From the NCBI RefSeq assembly GCF_014652575.1, contig NZ_BMZB01000001.1:1417722-1481721 (forward strand): a stretch of 64,000 bases of DNA, given 5' to 3'. The position numbers and the translations under genes are program-made. The notes under the pieces were generated by a model. It saw only the letters and a list, made by a program, of their open reading frames with translations. It searched no databases and was not told the DNA's origin. Shown piece by piece: positions 26,172-34,334 of the stretch. Every line of letters starts with the position of its first letter. Position 1 is the stretch's first letter. The DNA comes from Asticcacaulis endophyticus (GTDB taxonomy: Bacteria > Pseudomonadota > Alphaproteobacteria > Caulobacterales > Caulobacteraceae).

Positions 26172-26462
26172 TCAGGTCAGATGGCGTCTGGCGTCCATGC
26201 TTTGGTGCAGAATGCGAACAATCAAAACGCCTTTGTCTGTGGGCACATAATAGATCGTGTGAAATTGGTGGTCAAAGGCCCTCAAGCCCTGCGCAACCGT
26301 AGCTTCATGCCCCAGACTGGGATGCTGACTTAGAGCCTCGCAACTGGCTTTCAGACTGGCCCGGTATTTCTGCGACTGTGCGGCACCATAATTGTGACGC
26401 GTATATTTCGCGATGTCTTTCAAATCCTCAAAAGCCAGATGTGATAATTTGAAGTCAGCCAT
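26172..26462 (-). CDS. parE: ParE/RelE-family toxin
   Basis: 96 residues from the ATG at 26462 (MADFKLSHLAFEDL); a longer frame runs into the antitoxin gene. Family features are LAFEDLKDIAKYTRHNYG, then AQSQKYRASLKASCEAL, the HPSLGHEATVAQGLRAF loop and a C-terminal HTIYYVPTDKGVLIVRILHQ strand pair, with MDARRHL at the end. ParE toxins inhibit gyrase. The start overlaps the antitoxin stop by eight bases. The gene is antisense to the cell-wall genes around it. The symbol reflects the family; the exact target is not known. Confidence 0.85.
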   Translation of the reverse strand: MADFKLSHLAFEDLKDIAKYTRHNYGAAQSQKYRASLKASCEALSQHPSLGHEATVAQGLRAFDHQFHTIYYVPTDKGVLIVRILHQSMDARRHLT

Positions 26463-26703
26463 TTTGGGCGTCATATTCTCTATCAGCTTCTGCCCAAGCA
26501 TCATCTATGGACTTGTCGCTTATCCCGCTATCCAGTCCATCCTGAATAGCCTGTTTCAGGGCCATATATTTTGCCGCATTTTCCTGATCCCGCCGGACCA
26601 GATCGCGGAAATATTCAGACGTGTTGTTATATTCACCGGCCTTGACGCGCGCCTGAACATAGTCGTTCATGCCATCGGTCATGGAAATTGAAATCTTGGC
26701 CAT
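26455..26703 (-). CDS. parD: ParD-family antitoxin
   Basis: 82 residues from ATG 26703. The ribbon-helix-helix start is AKISISMTDGMNDYVQARV, followed by NTSEYFRDLVRRDQE and an acidic toxin-binding C-terminus (ISDKSIDDAWAEADREY). It neutralises the overlapping ParE and represses the shared promoter. An upstream start at 26730 would add nine residues but does not match the family. Three phased TTCC repeats upstream look like its operator. Confidence 0.87.
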   Translation of the reverse strand: MAKISISMTDGMNDYVQARVKAGEYNNTSEYFRDLVRRDQENAAKYMALKQAIQDGLDSGISDKSIDDAWAEADREYDAQNG

Positions 26704-26744
26704 ATCTAAAACTCCCAAACAGTTACTCATGAATATGGCATATA

Positions 26745-26770
26745 TTCCGAACTATTCCTACCTGTTCCGA
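26745..26770 (-). promoter_or_regulatory. Candidate ParD operator (three phased TTCC repeats)
   Basis: TTCC occurs at 26745, 26755 and 26765, exactly 10 bases apart, so all lie on one face of the helix, about 40 bases upstream of the antitoxin start. Ribbon-helix-helix antitoxins bind short repeated sites in this way. No binding data can be inferred beyond the spacing. Confidence 0.45.
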
Positions 26771-26866
26771 TCGTACCATGTGCCAAAAATCCCAAGTGAC
26801 ACCTCCCGCGCTATGGTTTAAACGCAAACCCCACCTTCAATTCATAATAGTGATGTTAAGCCTTAC

Positions 26867-28294
26867 ATGACCGCTTCAAAGCTCCGCCCGACCCCGTTTG
26901 ATCTTGGCCCCGTCCACTTCGTCGGCATCGGCGGCATCGGCATGAGCGGTATTGCTGAAATCATGCTGAAAATCGGCTATGCCGTGCAGGGCTCGGATGC
27001 CAAGGCCTCCGCCAACACCGAACGCCTCGAAAAGCTGGGCGCGAAAATCTTCATCGGCCACGCGCCCGAACATGTCACCGACGGCGTCTGTGCGCTGGTT
27101 TATTCGACGGCGGTTAAGGCCGATAACCCTGAGATGATTGAGGCCCGCAAACGCCGCATCCCGCAGGTCAGGCGCGCCGAAATGCTGGCCGAACTGATGC
27201 GTTTGCAGTTCTCCATTGCGGTCGGCGGCACCCACGGCAAGACCACCACAACCTCCATGGTCGCCACGCTGCTGGATGCCGGCGGGCTTGATCCCACAGT
27301 CGTCAATGGCGGCATCATCAACGCCTATGGCACCAATGCCAAGGTCGGTGACGGCGACTGGATCGTGGTTGAGGCCGATGAATCGGACGGCTCGTTCCTG
27401 CGCCTGAAATCGACGCTGGCCATCGTTACCAATATCGACGCCGAGCACCTTGACCACTGGGGTGATTTCGAAGCCGTCAAAAAAGGCTTTGTCGATTTCG
27501 TGGAGAATATCCCGTTTTACGGTTTTGCCTGTGTGTGCATCGACCATCCCGAAGTGCAGGCTCTGGCGGCCAAGGTCGATAACCGCCGCCTGATCCCCTA
27601 CGGCGAAAGCCCGCAGGCTGAGGTGCGCTGCGCCAACATCGAATTCAGCGCCGACGGGGCGTGCTTTGACGTGGTTTTTTCGCCGCGCGATGCCGACGCC
27701 TTTACCTGGGAAAAGCTGAAGTTGCCGATGACCGGCAACCACAATGTCTCCAACGCCACGGCGGCCATAGCGATTGCTTTTGAGTTGGGTGTGAGTGAGG
27801 CCGATGTCCGTAAGGGGCTGGGCGGGTTCGGCGGGGTTAAACGCCGCTTTACGACGACCGGTGTGACCAAAGACGGCATCCGCGTGATTGATGACTACGG
27901 CCACCATCCGGTTGAGATTGCGGCTGTGCTCAAGGCCGCCCGTCAGGTGACCACAAATCGCGTCATCGCCGTCGTGCAGCCTCACCGCTATACCCGTCTG
28001 CGCGACCTGATGGCCGAGTTCTCAAGCTGCTTCCATGACGCCGATACGGTGATTGTGGCTGATGTCTACAGCGCCGGTGAGGCGCCGATTGAAGGTGTGT
28101 CCAAGGACGCGCTGGTTGACGGTCTGCACCGCTTTGGCCACCGCAATGCCATCGCGCTGGAAAGCCCGGCGGCCTTGCCCGAACTGATCCGCGCGGAAGC
28201 CAAGCCAGGCGATCTGGTGGTGTTGCTCGGCGCCGGTGACATCACGCAGTGGGCCTATGCCCTGCCGGGGCAATTGGATGGTGCGGCATCCTAA
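26867..28294 (+). CDS. murC: UDP-MurNAc:L-alanine ligase
   Basis: 475 residues. The N-terminal nucleotide fold begins [17 protein letters not shown]; the ATP loop is [13 protein letters not shown] (K125). [24 protein letters not shown] and [15 protein letters not shown] follow, with [12 protein letters not shown] and [11 protein letters not shown] in the C-terminal domain. It adds L-Ala to UDP-MurNAc, the first stem-peptide step. The AI-2E transporter and the antisense parDE pair separate it from murG, so it needs its own promoter in 26770-26866. Confidence 0.97.
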   Translation: MTASKLRPTPFDLGPVHFVGIGGIGMSGIAEIMLKIGYAVQGSDAKASANTERLEKLGAKIFIGHAPEHVTDGVCALVYSTAVKADNPEMIEARKRRIPQVRRAEMLAELMRLQFSIAVGGTHGKTTTTSMVATLLDAGGLDPTVVNGGIINAYGTNAKVGDGDWIVVEADESDGSFLRLKSTLAIVTNIDAEHLDHWGDFEAVKKGFVDFVENIPFYGFACVCIDHPEVQALAAKVDNRRLIPYGESPQAEVRCANIEFSADGACFDVVFSPRDADAFTWEKLKLPMTGNHNVSNATAAIAIAFELGVSEADVRKGLGGFGGVKRRFTTTGVTKDGIRVIDDYGHHPVEIAAVLKAARQVTTNRVIAVVQPHRYTRLRDLMAEFSSCFHDADTVIVADVYSAGEAPIEGVSKDALVDGLHRFGHRNAIALESPAALPELIRAEAKPGDLVVLLGAGDITQWAYALPGQLDGAAS

Positions 28295-28309
28295 GCAGGA
28301 AGTGGGACA

Positions 28310-28747
28310 ATGGCGAATCTTTATTGGACGTTGGTCGAACCATACTGGGAAGTCGTTAGTATTTACGATGGCTATGATGTCTTTCTGGCAGAGTTTAAAA
28401 AAATGCCTCAAGTTTCTCAGCATTTGTTCGCCACACACTGGGCTCAAAGCGAAATTCGAAATGGTGGAATAGATCAGTTCTTTGATAACTCTACGGGTGT
28501 TCTAGCAAAAGAAGCTGTTGAGGGTTTTAAGGCGCTGGGAATGCTGGAAACTGCCGAAATTCTCCAGCAGTCGATGGATATTTTGGGAACACCATACCCT
28601 CAAGATCGGGATGAGAGGCAAGAACGCTTGAGTGAACTGCCTGATCCTTTCTTCTTTGAAGATGTAAGGTTTTGGGAGCTTTTGGATGAAGAGGCTGATG
28701 GTTTTCACGTTGCCGCAAATCGTTATGCCTCAAAGGCGATCAATTAG
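28310..28747 (+). CDS. DUF4375 (DMP19-like) protein
   Basis: 145 residues, soluble. The core motif [16 protein letters not shown], followed by [17 protein letters not shown], identifies the DUF4375/DMP19-like family; some members are described as DNA mimics, others lie among immunity-type proteins. Base composition is visibly AT-richer than murC and murB on either side, suggesting acquisition. It lies 15 bases after murC and two bases before murB, so it is read with them. Such a gene is not part of the standard cell-wall cluster. Function here unknown. Confidence 0.75.
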   Translation: MANLYWTLVEPYWEVVSIYDGYDVFLAEFKKMPQVSQHLFATHWAQSEIRNGGIDQFFDNSTGVLAKEAVEGFKALGMLETAEILQQSMDILGTPYPQDRDERQERLSELPDPFFFEDVRFWELLDEEADGFHVAANRYASKAIN

Positions 28748-28749
28748 GA

Positions 28750-29658
28750 ATGATGACTTTGCCAAATAGCTGGACCGACAATCTCCCTGCCGTTCGAGGG
28801 CGGATCATGACCCATGCCGACATGGCGCCGTTCACCTGGTTCCGGGTTGGCGGGCCCGCGGATGTGATTTTCCTGCCGGCGGATGAGGCTGATCTGGAAG
28901 CCTTTTTAAAGGCACTCGATCCCGCTGTGCCGGTCATGACGGTCGGTGTCGGTTCCAACCTTTTGGTGCGTGACGGCGGCGTGGACGGCGTGGTCATTCG
29001 GTTGGGTAAGGGCTTTGCCGATATCCGCCTGATGGATCATAACCGCATCTATGCCGGAGCGGCAGCACTCGATAAACAGGTTGCCAAGGTCGCCGCGCAA
29101 AACGGCATCGGTGATCTGGAGTTCTACACCGGTGTGCCGGGGACGATAGGCGGGGCGATCGTCATGAATGCGGGCTGCTATGGTTCGGAAACCAAGGACG
29201 TGCTGGTCGAAGCCTATGCCTTAACGCGGGCCGGTGAGCGGGTGATTTTGTCGAACAAAGACATGGGTTACACCTACCGGCACTCAGTACCGGAAAACCT
29301 GATCTATACCGGCGCGCTTTATCAGGGTACGCCCGATGATCCGGTGGCCGTCATGGATCGCATGGACGAAATCACCGCTCGGCGCGAAACCACCCAGCCC
29401 ATCCGCGAAAAGACCGGCGGATCGACCTTCAAAAACCCCGAAGGTCACTCGGCGTGGAAACTGGTCGATGAGGCGGGTTGGCGCGGCAAGCTGTTCGGCG
29501 GGGCCAAGTTTTCCGAACTGCATTCCAATTTCCTGATCAATACCGGCGACGCGACCGCCGCTGACCTTGAAGGTCTGGGCGATACCGTCCGCGCTGAGGT
29601 CAAAGACCGGTTAGGCGTTGAGCTCAACTGGGAAATCAAACGGGTGGGGCGGAAGTGA
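28750..29658 (+). CDS. murB: UDP-N-acetylenolpyruvoylglucosamine reductase
   Basis: 302 residues, FAD-dependent, type with the [21 protein letters not shown] motif. FAD-binding segments are [10 protein letters not shown] and [14 protein letters not shown]. The late [21 protein letters not shown] and [11 protein letters not shown] complete the active site. It reduces enolpyruvyl-UDP-GlcNAc to UDP-MurNAc, the substrate of MurC. The start is ATG 28750 or 28753. It is the last recognisable gene of the cluster: ddl, ftsQ, ftsA and ftsZ do not follow. Confidence 0.96.
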   Translation: MMTLPNSWTDNLPAVRGRIMTHADMAPFTWFRVGGPADVIFLPADEADLEAFLKALDPAVPVMTVGVGSNLLVRDGGVDGVVIRLGKGFADIRLMDHNRIYAGAAALDKQVAKVAAQNGIGDLEFYTGVPGTIGGAIVMNAGCYGSETKDVLVEAYALTRAGERVILSNKDMGYTYRHSVPENLIYTGALYQGTPDDPVAVMDRMDEITARRETTQPIREKTGGSTFKNPEGHSAWKLVDEAGWRGKLFGGAKFSELHSNFLINTGDATAADLEGLGDTVRAEVKDRLGVELNWEIKRVGRK

Positions 29659-29797
29659 TTTACCCCCTCTTATCTTTGATTGTATTGATCAAAGATAAGC
29701 TCCCCCTGCAACAGGGGGCGTTCTAGTCTGAAGAACCTCCCCTCTTGGAGGGGAGGGGAACCATCAAGCCCAGAGGGCGCAGATGGTGGTGGGGTAA
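29659..29797. repeat. Family A half-unit joined to a family B unit, between murB and folP
   Basis: 29659-29726 is a right-type family A half (TTACCCCCTCTT, a 12-bp inner stem with TTATCTTTGAT arms, then CCCCCTGCAACAGGGGG). 29727-29797 is a family B unit (ACCTCCCCTCTTGGAGGGG, then GATGGTGGTGGGGTAA). The two touch. The final GGTGGGGTAAA lies just upstream of the folP ATG and probably serves as its ribosome-binding site. Confidence 0.75.
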
Positions 29798-29799
29798 AA

Positions 29800-30630
29800 A
29801 TGGCGCTTGCAGAGTTACGTATCCGAAACGGCCCGCTGATCATGGGGGTGGTCAATGTTACGCCCGACAGCTTTTCCGATGGCGGGCGGTTTTTTCTGCA
29901 TGCGTCGGCCATTGAGCAGGCTAAGTCCCTGATCGAAGCGGGTGCCGATGTGCTCGATATCGGTGGCGAGTCCACCCGTCCGGGGGCCGTTCCGGTCAGT
30001 GCGGCCGATGAGATTGCCCGCGTTGTGCCGGTGATCGAAGGGCTGCGCAGGGATTGGAACGGCCCGATCAGTATTGATACCTTCAAAGCGCAAGTCGCCC
30101 GCGCCGCTGTGGCCGCAGGGGCGAACATCTGGAACGATATCCGTGCGCTGGAAGGCGAGGGCAGTCTGGAGGCCGCCGCCGACCTTAACTGTGACATCAT
30201 CCTGATGCACATGAAGGGTGACCCCCAGACCATGCAGTCTGAGCCGCGCTATGACGATGTGGTGGCGGAAGTCGAAGCCTATCTTTTGGCCCGCGCCGAG
30301 GGGGCGATGGCGGCAGGGGTGGCGCGCGAACGCATCTGGCTTGATCCCGGTATCGGCTTTGGCAAGACGCTGGATCATAACCTAAGCCTGATCCGCGCTA
30401 CGGGGCGACTGGCCGCGCATGGCTTTCCGCTGCTGATGGCCGCGTCGCGTAAGCGCTTTATTGCCGCCTTAGAGGAGCGCGAAGGGGCCGGTCCATCAAC
30501 GGCTGATGAGCGCATCGGTGGCACCATTGCCGTGCATCTGAAAGCCATTGAACTGGGTGCCAGGATGGTGCGCGTTCACGACGTTCAGGCGATGAAGCAG
30601 GCTTTGCGGATTTGGGGGGCGTTAAGATGA
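29800..30630 (+). CDS. folP: Dihydropteroate synthase
   Basis: 276 residues, TIM barrel. MGVVNVTPDSFSDGGRF (residues 9-25) is the pyrophosphate-binding signature; DIGGESTRPGA, SIDTFKAQVA, NDIRALEGEG, LMHMKGDPQTMQ, DPGIGFGKTLDHN and MAASRKRFI follow in order. It condenses p-aminobenzoate with the pterin pyrophosphate in folate synthesis and is the sulfonamide target. The ribosome-binding site is provided by the upstream palindromic repeat. Its stop overlaps the next start (ATGA at 30627-30630). Confidence 0.96.
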   Translation: MALAELRIRNGPLIMGVVNVTPDSFSDGGRFFLHASAIEQAKSLIEAGADVLDIGGESTRPGAVPVSAADEIARVVPVIEGLRRDWNGPISIDTFKAQVARAAVAAGANIWNDIRALEGEGSLEAAADLNCDIILMHMKGDPQTMQSEPRYDDVVAEVEAYLLARAEGAMAAGVARERIWLDPGIGFGKTLDHNLSLIRATGRLAAHGFPLLMAASRKRFIAALEEREGAGPSTADERIGGTIAVHLKAIELGARMVRVHDVQAMKQALRIWGALR

Positions 30631-31040
30631 CGTTAGGCTGGAAAGTAAGGTGGCGGCTCAGAGGCGGATTTTATATACTCAGTGGTTTTCCGTTTGTCCT
30701 ATTCAATGTGGCGATCTTGTCTGCTGCTTTGGGGGAAACTGACGCCTCCGGATCTGAGCTGACATGGGTTGAAGCCGGAATTATGGTGGCAATTTATCTG
30801 CTGACGACGGTTCTTTTTCTCAGCTACTACTGCGTCCGCTGTCCACGATGCAGAAAGCATATTGACACGAAGGCCGCCGATTCTGAACAAACGCTATACT
30901 GGCCAGGCTATGTACCATCACCAACCTGTCCGCGCTGTCTCAGAACGCGCAAAGATGTTTACCGTTTTCAGTTCTGGCTCAAGCCTGAACCTTGGGACGG
31001 TATTTGCCACGATGAGCCGTGGCTCAATCAGAAGAAATAG
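30627..31040 (+). CDS. Two-helix membrane protein with CxxC motifs
   Basis: 137 residues from ATG 30627, which overlaps the folP stop. Two transmembrane segments (FYILSGFPFVLFNVAILSAAL and AGIMVAIYLLTTVLFLSYY) are followed by a cytosolic or periplasmic part with CVRCPRCRKH and CPRCLRTRK, four cysteines that could form a zinc ribbon. The family is not recognised. It is AT-richer than folP and gpmA. The overlap with folP suggests co-translation, but a functional tie to folate synthesis is not apparent. Confidence 0.6.
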   Translation: MTLGWKVRWRLRGGFYILSGFPFVLFNVAILSAALGETDASGSELTWVEAGIMVAIYLLTTVLFLSYYCVRCPRCRKHIDTKAADSEQTLYWPGYVPSPTCPRCLRTRKDVYRFQFWLKPEPWDGICHDEPWLNQKK

Positions 31041-31104
31041 CCTTGCGTCATTATTTGGGGGCTTTTATAGCCTTGTGATAACTCAATATTTGAACAGGTG
31101 ACCC

Positions 31105-31830
31105 ATGCCCAAGCTTATCCTTCTGCGCCACGGCCAAAGCCAGTGGAATCTGGAAAACCGCTTCACCGGCTGGGTTGATGTTAACCTGACCGCTGAGGGT
31201 GAGGCGCAGGCGACCCGCGGCGGTGAACTGATCAAAGAGCAGGGCATCGAAATCGACCTGGCCTTTACGTCGGTTCTGACGCGCGCCATCCGTACCTGCA
31301 ATCTGGCGCTCGATGCGGCGGGTCAGACCTATGTGCCGGTGATCAAGGACTGGCGGCTGAATGAGCGCCATTACGGTGGCCTGACCGGGCTGGATAAGGC
31401 CGAAACGGCAGCCTTGCACGGCGAAGATCAGGTCAAGATCTGGCGCCGGTCTTACGATGTGCCGCCGCCGGAGCTTGAGGCCGGTAGCGACTATGATTTC
31501 GCCGGTGACCGCCGCTATGCCGGATCAGTCCTGCCGCTGACTGAAAGCCTGAAAACTACGCTGGATCGCGTCCTGCCGTTCTGGGAAGCTACGATCGTGC
31601 CGGAGCTGAAAAAGGGTGAGACCGTTCTGGTCGCCGCTCACGGCAATTCGATCCGCGCCATTATCAAGCTGCTGTTCGATCTGGGCGATGCGGCGATTCT
31701 TGAGGTTGAAGTCCCGACCGGCAATCCGCTGGTGATCGAACTGGATGACAATCTGCGGCCGATGTCGGCCCATTACCTTGATGTCGACCGCGCCAATACT
31801 TTGCCGGTCTTAGGCGCGTTGTCGTCATAA
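31105..31830 (+). CDS. gpmA: 2,3-bisphosphoglycerate-dependent phosphoglycerate mutase
   Basis: 241 residues. The phospho-acceptor histidine is H9 in [10 protein letters not shown]; the partner is H179 in [23 protein letters not shown] and [11 protein letters not shown] are typical of the cofactor-dependent glycolytic enzyme rather than of a generic histidine phosphatase. It interconverts 3- and 2-phosphoglycerate in the cytosol. The start has AGGTGA upstream. A family C palindrome begins three bases after the stop. Confidence 0.95.
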   Translation: MPKLILLRHGQSQWNLENRFTGWVDVNLTAEGEAQATRGGELIKEQGIEIDLAFTSVLTRAIRTCNLALDAAGQTYVPVIKDWRLNERHYGGLTGLDKAETAALHGEDQVKIWRRSYDVPPPELEAGSDYDFAGDRRYAGSVLPLTESLKTTLDRVLPFWEATIVPELKKGETVLVAAHGNSIRAIIKLLFDLGDAAILEVEVPTGNPLVIELDDNLRPMSAHYLDVDRANTLPVLGALSS

Positions 31831-31832
31831 GT

Positions 31833-32350
31833 GGATTCCCTCTCCCCGCACGCGGGGAGAGCGGGGCGGCCCGTGCCGGCTAGGGTGAGGGGCTTCTTGA
31901 CATGCGAGGGCCAGACACGAAGGCGACAAACCGCGCACGGTAATTGCGCAAGGTCGAGAATGATGCCGAAGCGCGGCTTTGGCATCATGTGCGCAACCGT
32001 CAGGTCAACGGTCTGAAATTTGTCCGTCAGTTGTCGATTGGGCCATACTTCGCTGATTTTGCCTGTCGTGAGATCAGGTTGGTCGTGGAAATCGACGGCA
32101 GCCAGCATGTTGGTAATCCGCATGATGACGTGCGAAATCGCTATATGACGGGCAATGGTTGGGCGGTCGCGCGCTTTTGGCAGGCCGATGTGCTGCGCGA
32201 TATCGAGCCGATACTGGAGACGATTGTGGCCATTGGCGAGGGGCGGATTGCTGATGTAGTGCAATCACCCGAATTCTGCTATCTTCCAAGCATGCAAGAA
32301 AGAAGCCCCTCACCCCAGCCCTCTCCCCGTGAACGGGGAGAGGGGGATTC
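31833..32350. mobile_element. Second DUF559-type element bracketed by family C palindromes
   Basis: The left palindrome (31834-31898) has GATTCCCTCTCCCCGC, CGGGGAGAG, then GGGTGAGGGGCTTCTT. The right one (32301-32350) is its inverted, slightly shorter counterpart (AGAAGCCCCTCACCCC, then CTCTCCCCGTGAACGGGGAG and GGGATTC). Between them is a single DUF559 gene, interrupted by a stop. The plan is the same as that of the 6.2 kb element, but the repeat sequence and the DUF559 subgroup differ. Confidence 0.6.
31902..32300 (+). pseudogene. DUF559 protein gene with in-frame stop codon
   Basis: ATG 31902 opens MRGPDTKATNRAR and meets TAA at 31941-31943, exactly where homologues usually have Gln before LRKVENDAEARLWHHV. 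The frame then continues uninterrupted: GLKFVRQLSIGPYFADFACR, LVVEIDGSQH, and a C-terminal AVARFWQADVLRDIEPI. One C-to-T change (CAA to TAA) explains it. Re-initiation at TTG 31944 could still give most of the protein. No stop follows the domain: the frame runs through the right palindrome, encoding SPSPQPSPRERGEG, into the deaminase gene. Nuclease-fold landmarks are as in the intact copy at 6310. Confidence 0.7.
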
Positions 32351-32354
32351 ATTC

Positions 32355-32951
32355 ATGCGCCGGGCGATTGCGCTCGCGCGGCCGGGGACGACCTGGCCCA
32401 ATCCGGCGGTAGGCTGCGTCATCGTCAAGGATGGTGCCGTCGTCGGCGAAGGTTTCACCGGCTCCGGCGGGAGGCCCCATGCCGAAGAGATGGCGCTGGA
32501 ACAGGCGGGCGCTGCTTCCACAGGGGCTACGGTTTATGTGACATTGGAACCGTGCGGTCAGCGCTCTGGCGGAGGGTTGTCCTGTTCGGAAAAACTGGTG
32601 GCGGCGGGCGTGACAAAAGTCATTTTTGCTTGCCCCGATCCGTCGCCATTTGCCTCCCACACCGGGGTTGTGCGTCTGCAAACAGCCGGCGTCGAGGTCG
32701 AGGCCGGGCTGTTGAACGACGAAGCCTATCCACTGATTGCCGGTTTCGTGCATTTTCTGGAAACGGGCCGTCCGCGTATAGCCGAAAGCGAAGACGGAGT
32801 TGGCTTTGACGGCGAATACGAACCCGACCCGTGCATATCCTACGAAGAGGGTTTGGCGGCGCTGGGGCTAAAAGGCTACCGCAGCCTTTTTGTGCGGCCC
32901 GGTACTGAGGTGGCGCACGCCTTGCGCGAGCTCGGTTTTCTATCAGAATAA
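32355..32951 (+). CDS. RibD-type deaminase domain protein, lacking the reductase domain
   Basis: 198 residues from ATG 32355 (MRRAIALARPGTTWPNPAVG). Zinc-dependent cytidine-deaminase fold with HAEEMAL and EPCGQRSGGGLSCSEKL (PCxx..C) ligands, then DPSPFASHTGVVRLQTAGVEV and LIAGFVHFLETGRP, all as in the N-terminal half of RibD. The reductase domain is absent; instead there is a short unfamiliar tail. It could deaminate the riboflavin pyrimidine intermediate with a separate reductase, or act on another substrate. The frame is continuous with the DUF559 relic, so a fusion is possible; the palindrome upstream provides a GAGGGGGA ribosome-binding site. Confidence 0.78.
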   Translation: MRRAIALARPGTTWPNPAVGCVIVKDGAVVGEGFTGSGGRPHAEEMALEQAGAASTGATVYVTLEPCGQRSGGGLSCSEKLVAAGVTKVIFACPDPSPFASHTGVVRLQTAGVEVEAGLLNDEAYPLIAGFVHFLETGRPRIAESEDGVGFDGEYEPDPCISYEEGLAALGLKGYRSLFVRPGTEVAHALRELGFLSE

Positions 32952-33009
32952 AGCCTAAGTTAAGACTTCTTACCTATGCTTAACGCCTGAAACTTTTAGG
33001 AAAGTTGGC

Positions 33010-34269
33010 GTGAGTATGAGCGCTGCGGCGGCCGATTATAGCTTTACCCGCATGACTCAAGCGGAACTGGATCAGGTCTGCCTGAAGCATGAGCGGCTGA
33101 TGAAGGGCATACCCGGCGGTATGCGCGCCAAGCTGGCGTGGTGTGACCTGTCGGGCCTGTCGATGAAGGGCCGCGTCCTGAAAGATGCCGATTTCACCGG
33201 TGCCATCATGGTCGATTGCGACCTGACCGGGGCGGTGCTGGACGGCTCAAACCTATACTGTGTCGATATTCAGTTGTCGTGCCTTAAGGGGGCCAGCCTC
33301 AGGCGGGTCGATCTGCGCGGGGCGTGTCTGCGCGGTGCCAATCTCGAAGGCGTCGATATGTTCGAGGCTGACCTGCGCGAAGGCGCCATGGCCATGCCGG
33401 ATAAGAAAACCGGCCTTGTTTACCGCGAAATTTCCGAACGGGCCTCAGAAGCCGCCTATGCCAACCTGCGCGGGGCCAATCTTGAGCGCTCTAAGCTGAC
33501 CGGTATTCAGGCCATGAAGGCTGATTTCACCGACGCCATCATGAAATCGTGCAACCTGTCGCGGGCCAACCTGAAACAGGCGATCATGGACAATGTCGAC
33601 CTCGAAGGGGCCAATCTGTCCGGGGCAGATGTCTCAGGCGCGTCGCTGAAAGATGCCGTGCTGATCGGGGCCAAGACCGACATGTGGCGGGTGTCGCAAA
33701 CCGACATGACCGGGGTTCTGACCGACAAGCCGGTGGGCCAGGACATCACCGATTTGCCCTACGGCAACATGTTGCGTCAGCACGCTTTGTGGGTCAGCAC
33801 GATCGGCAAGGAGGGCACGCCGTCGGTGTTCGATAAGGCCGATCTGCGTGGTTTGAAATCGATCAAGGGCTTTAATCTGGCGGCTTTGTCGGCCAAGGGG
33901 GCTGTGTTTTACGGCCTGGATATGCGTGGCATTCAGCTTCAGGGCTCGCAGCTTGACGGAGCGGATATGCGCAACTGCGACCTTAGCGGGGCTGACCTGC
34001 GCGGGGCCCGCATGACCAGGGTGCGTATGGACGGGGCCAATCTCGAAGGGGCGAAACTCGGCGCGCTGATGATCGCCAAGGACCGCTACATGCCTGCCGA
34101 TTTGTCGGACGGACGGATGCGCAACGTCAATTTCACTCATGCTGACCTGCGTATGGCCAAGCTGGACGGAGCCGATATTTCGCGTTCCAATATGGAGGGG
34201 GCGCAGCTTAAGCTTGAAGCGCTGGAAAATGTCATCTGCATGGGCCTGCGCGGGAAAATCGCGGAATAA
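33010..34269 (+). CDS. Pentapeptide-repeat protein
   Basis: 419 residues from GTG 33010 (ATG 33016 alternative). After about 50 residues of N-terminal sequence, two blocks of A(D/N)Lxx repeats occur (about 60-225 and 275-400), as in RGANLEGVDMFEADL and GANLSGADVSGASLKDAV, predicted to form right-handed quadrilateral beta-helices. The blocks are split by a roughly 50-residue segment with a Trp-rich hinge (LPYGNMLRQHALWVSTIGK). There is no signal peptide. Pentapeptide proteins range from gyrase-protecting DNA mimics to scaffolds; nothing here decides which. Confidence 0.85.
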   Translation: MSMSAAAADYSFTRMTQAELDQVCLKHERLMKGIPGGMRAKLAWCDLSGLSMKGRVLKDADFTGAIMVDCDLTGAVLDGSNLYCVDIQLSCLKGASLRRVDLRGACLRGANLEGVDMFEADLREGAMAMPDKKTGLVYREISERASEAAYANLRGANLERSKLTGIQAMKADFTDAIMKSCNLSRANLKQAIMDNVDLEGANLSGADVSGASLKDAVLIGAKTDMWRVSQTDMTGVLTDKPVGQDITDLPYGNMLRQHALWVSTIGKEGTPSVFDKADLRGLKSIKGFNLAALSAKGAVFYGLDMRGIQLQGSQLDGADMRNCDLSGADLRGARMTRVRMDGANLEGAKLGALMIAKDRYMPADLSDGRMRNVNFTHADLRMAKLDGADISRSNMEGAQLKLEALENVICMGLRGKIAE

Positions 34270-34334
34270 CTAAATTCTGCTTTTGTTCTCATTTAAATGC
34301 GGTAAAACAGATGCGGCTATTCAGGAATTGTCCC

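Noticed and set aside
26876-27985. 369-codon minus-strand frame opposite murC
   Set aside because: Mirror frame of a highly conserved gene; composition is that of a reverse-complement shadow.
31944-32951. Annotating one native 335-residue DUF559-deaminase fusion
   Set aside because: The join lies in a palindromic repeat encoding a low-complexity linker, each domain has its own plausible start, and an upstream in-frame stop shows decay; two separate genes are more likely.
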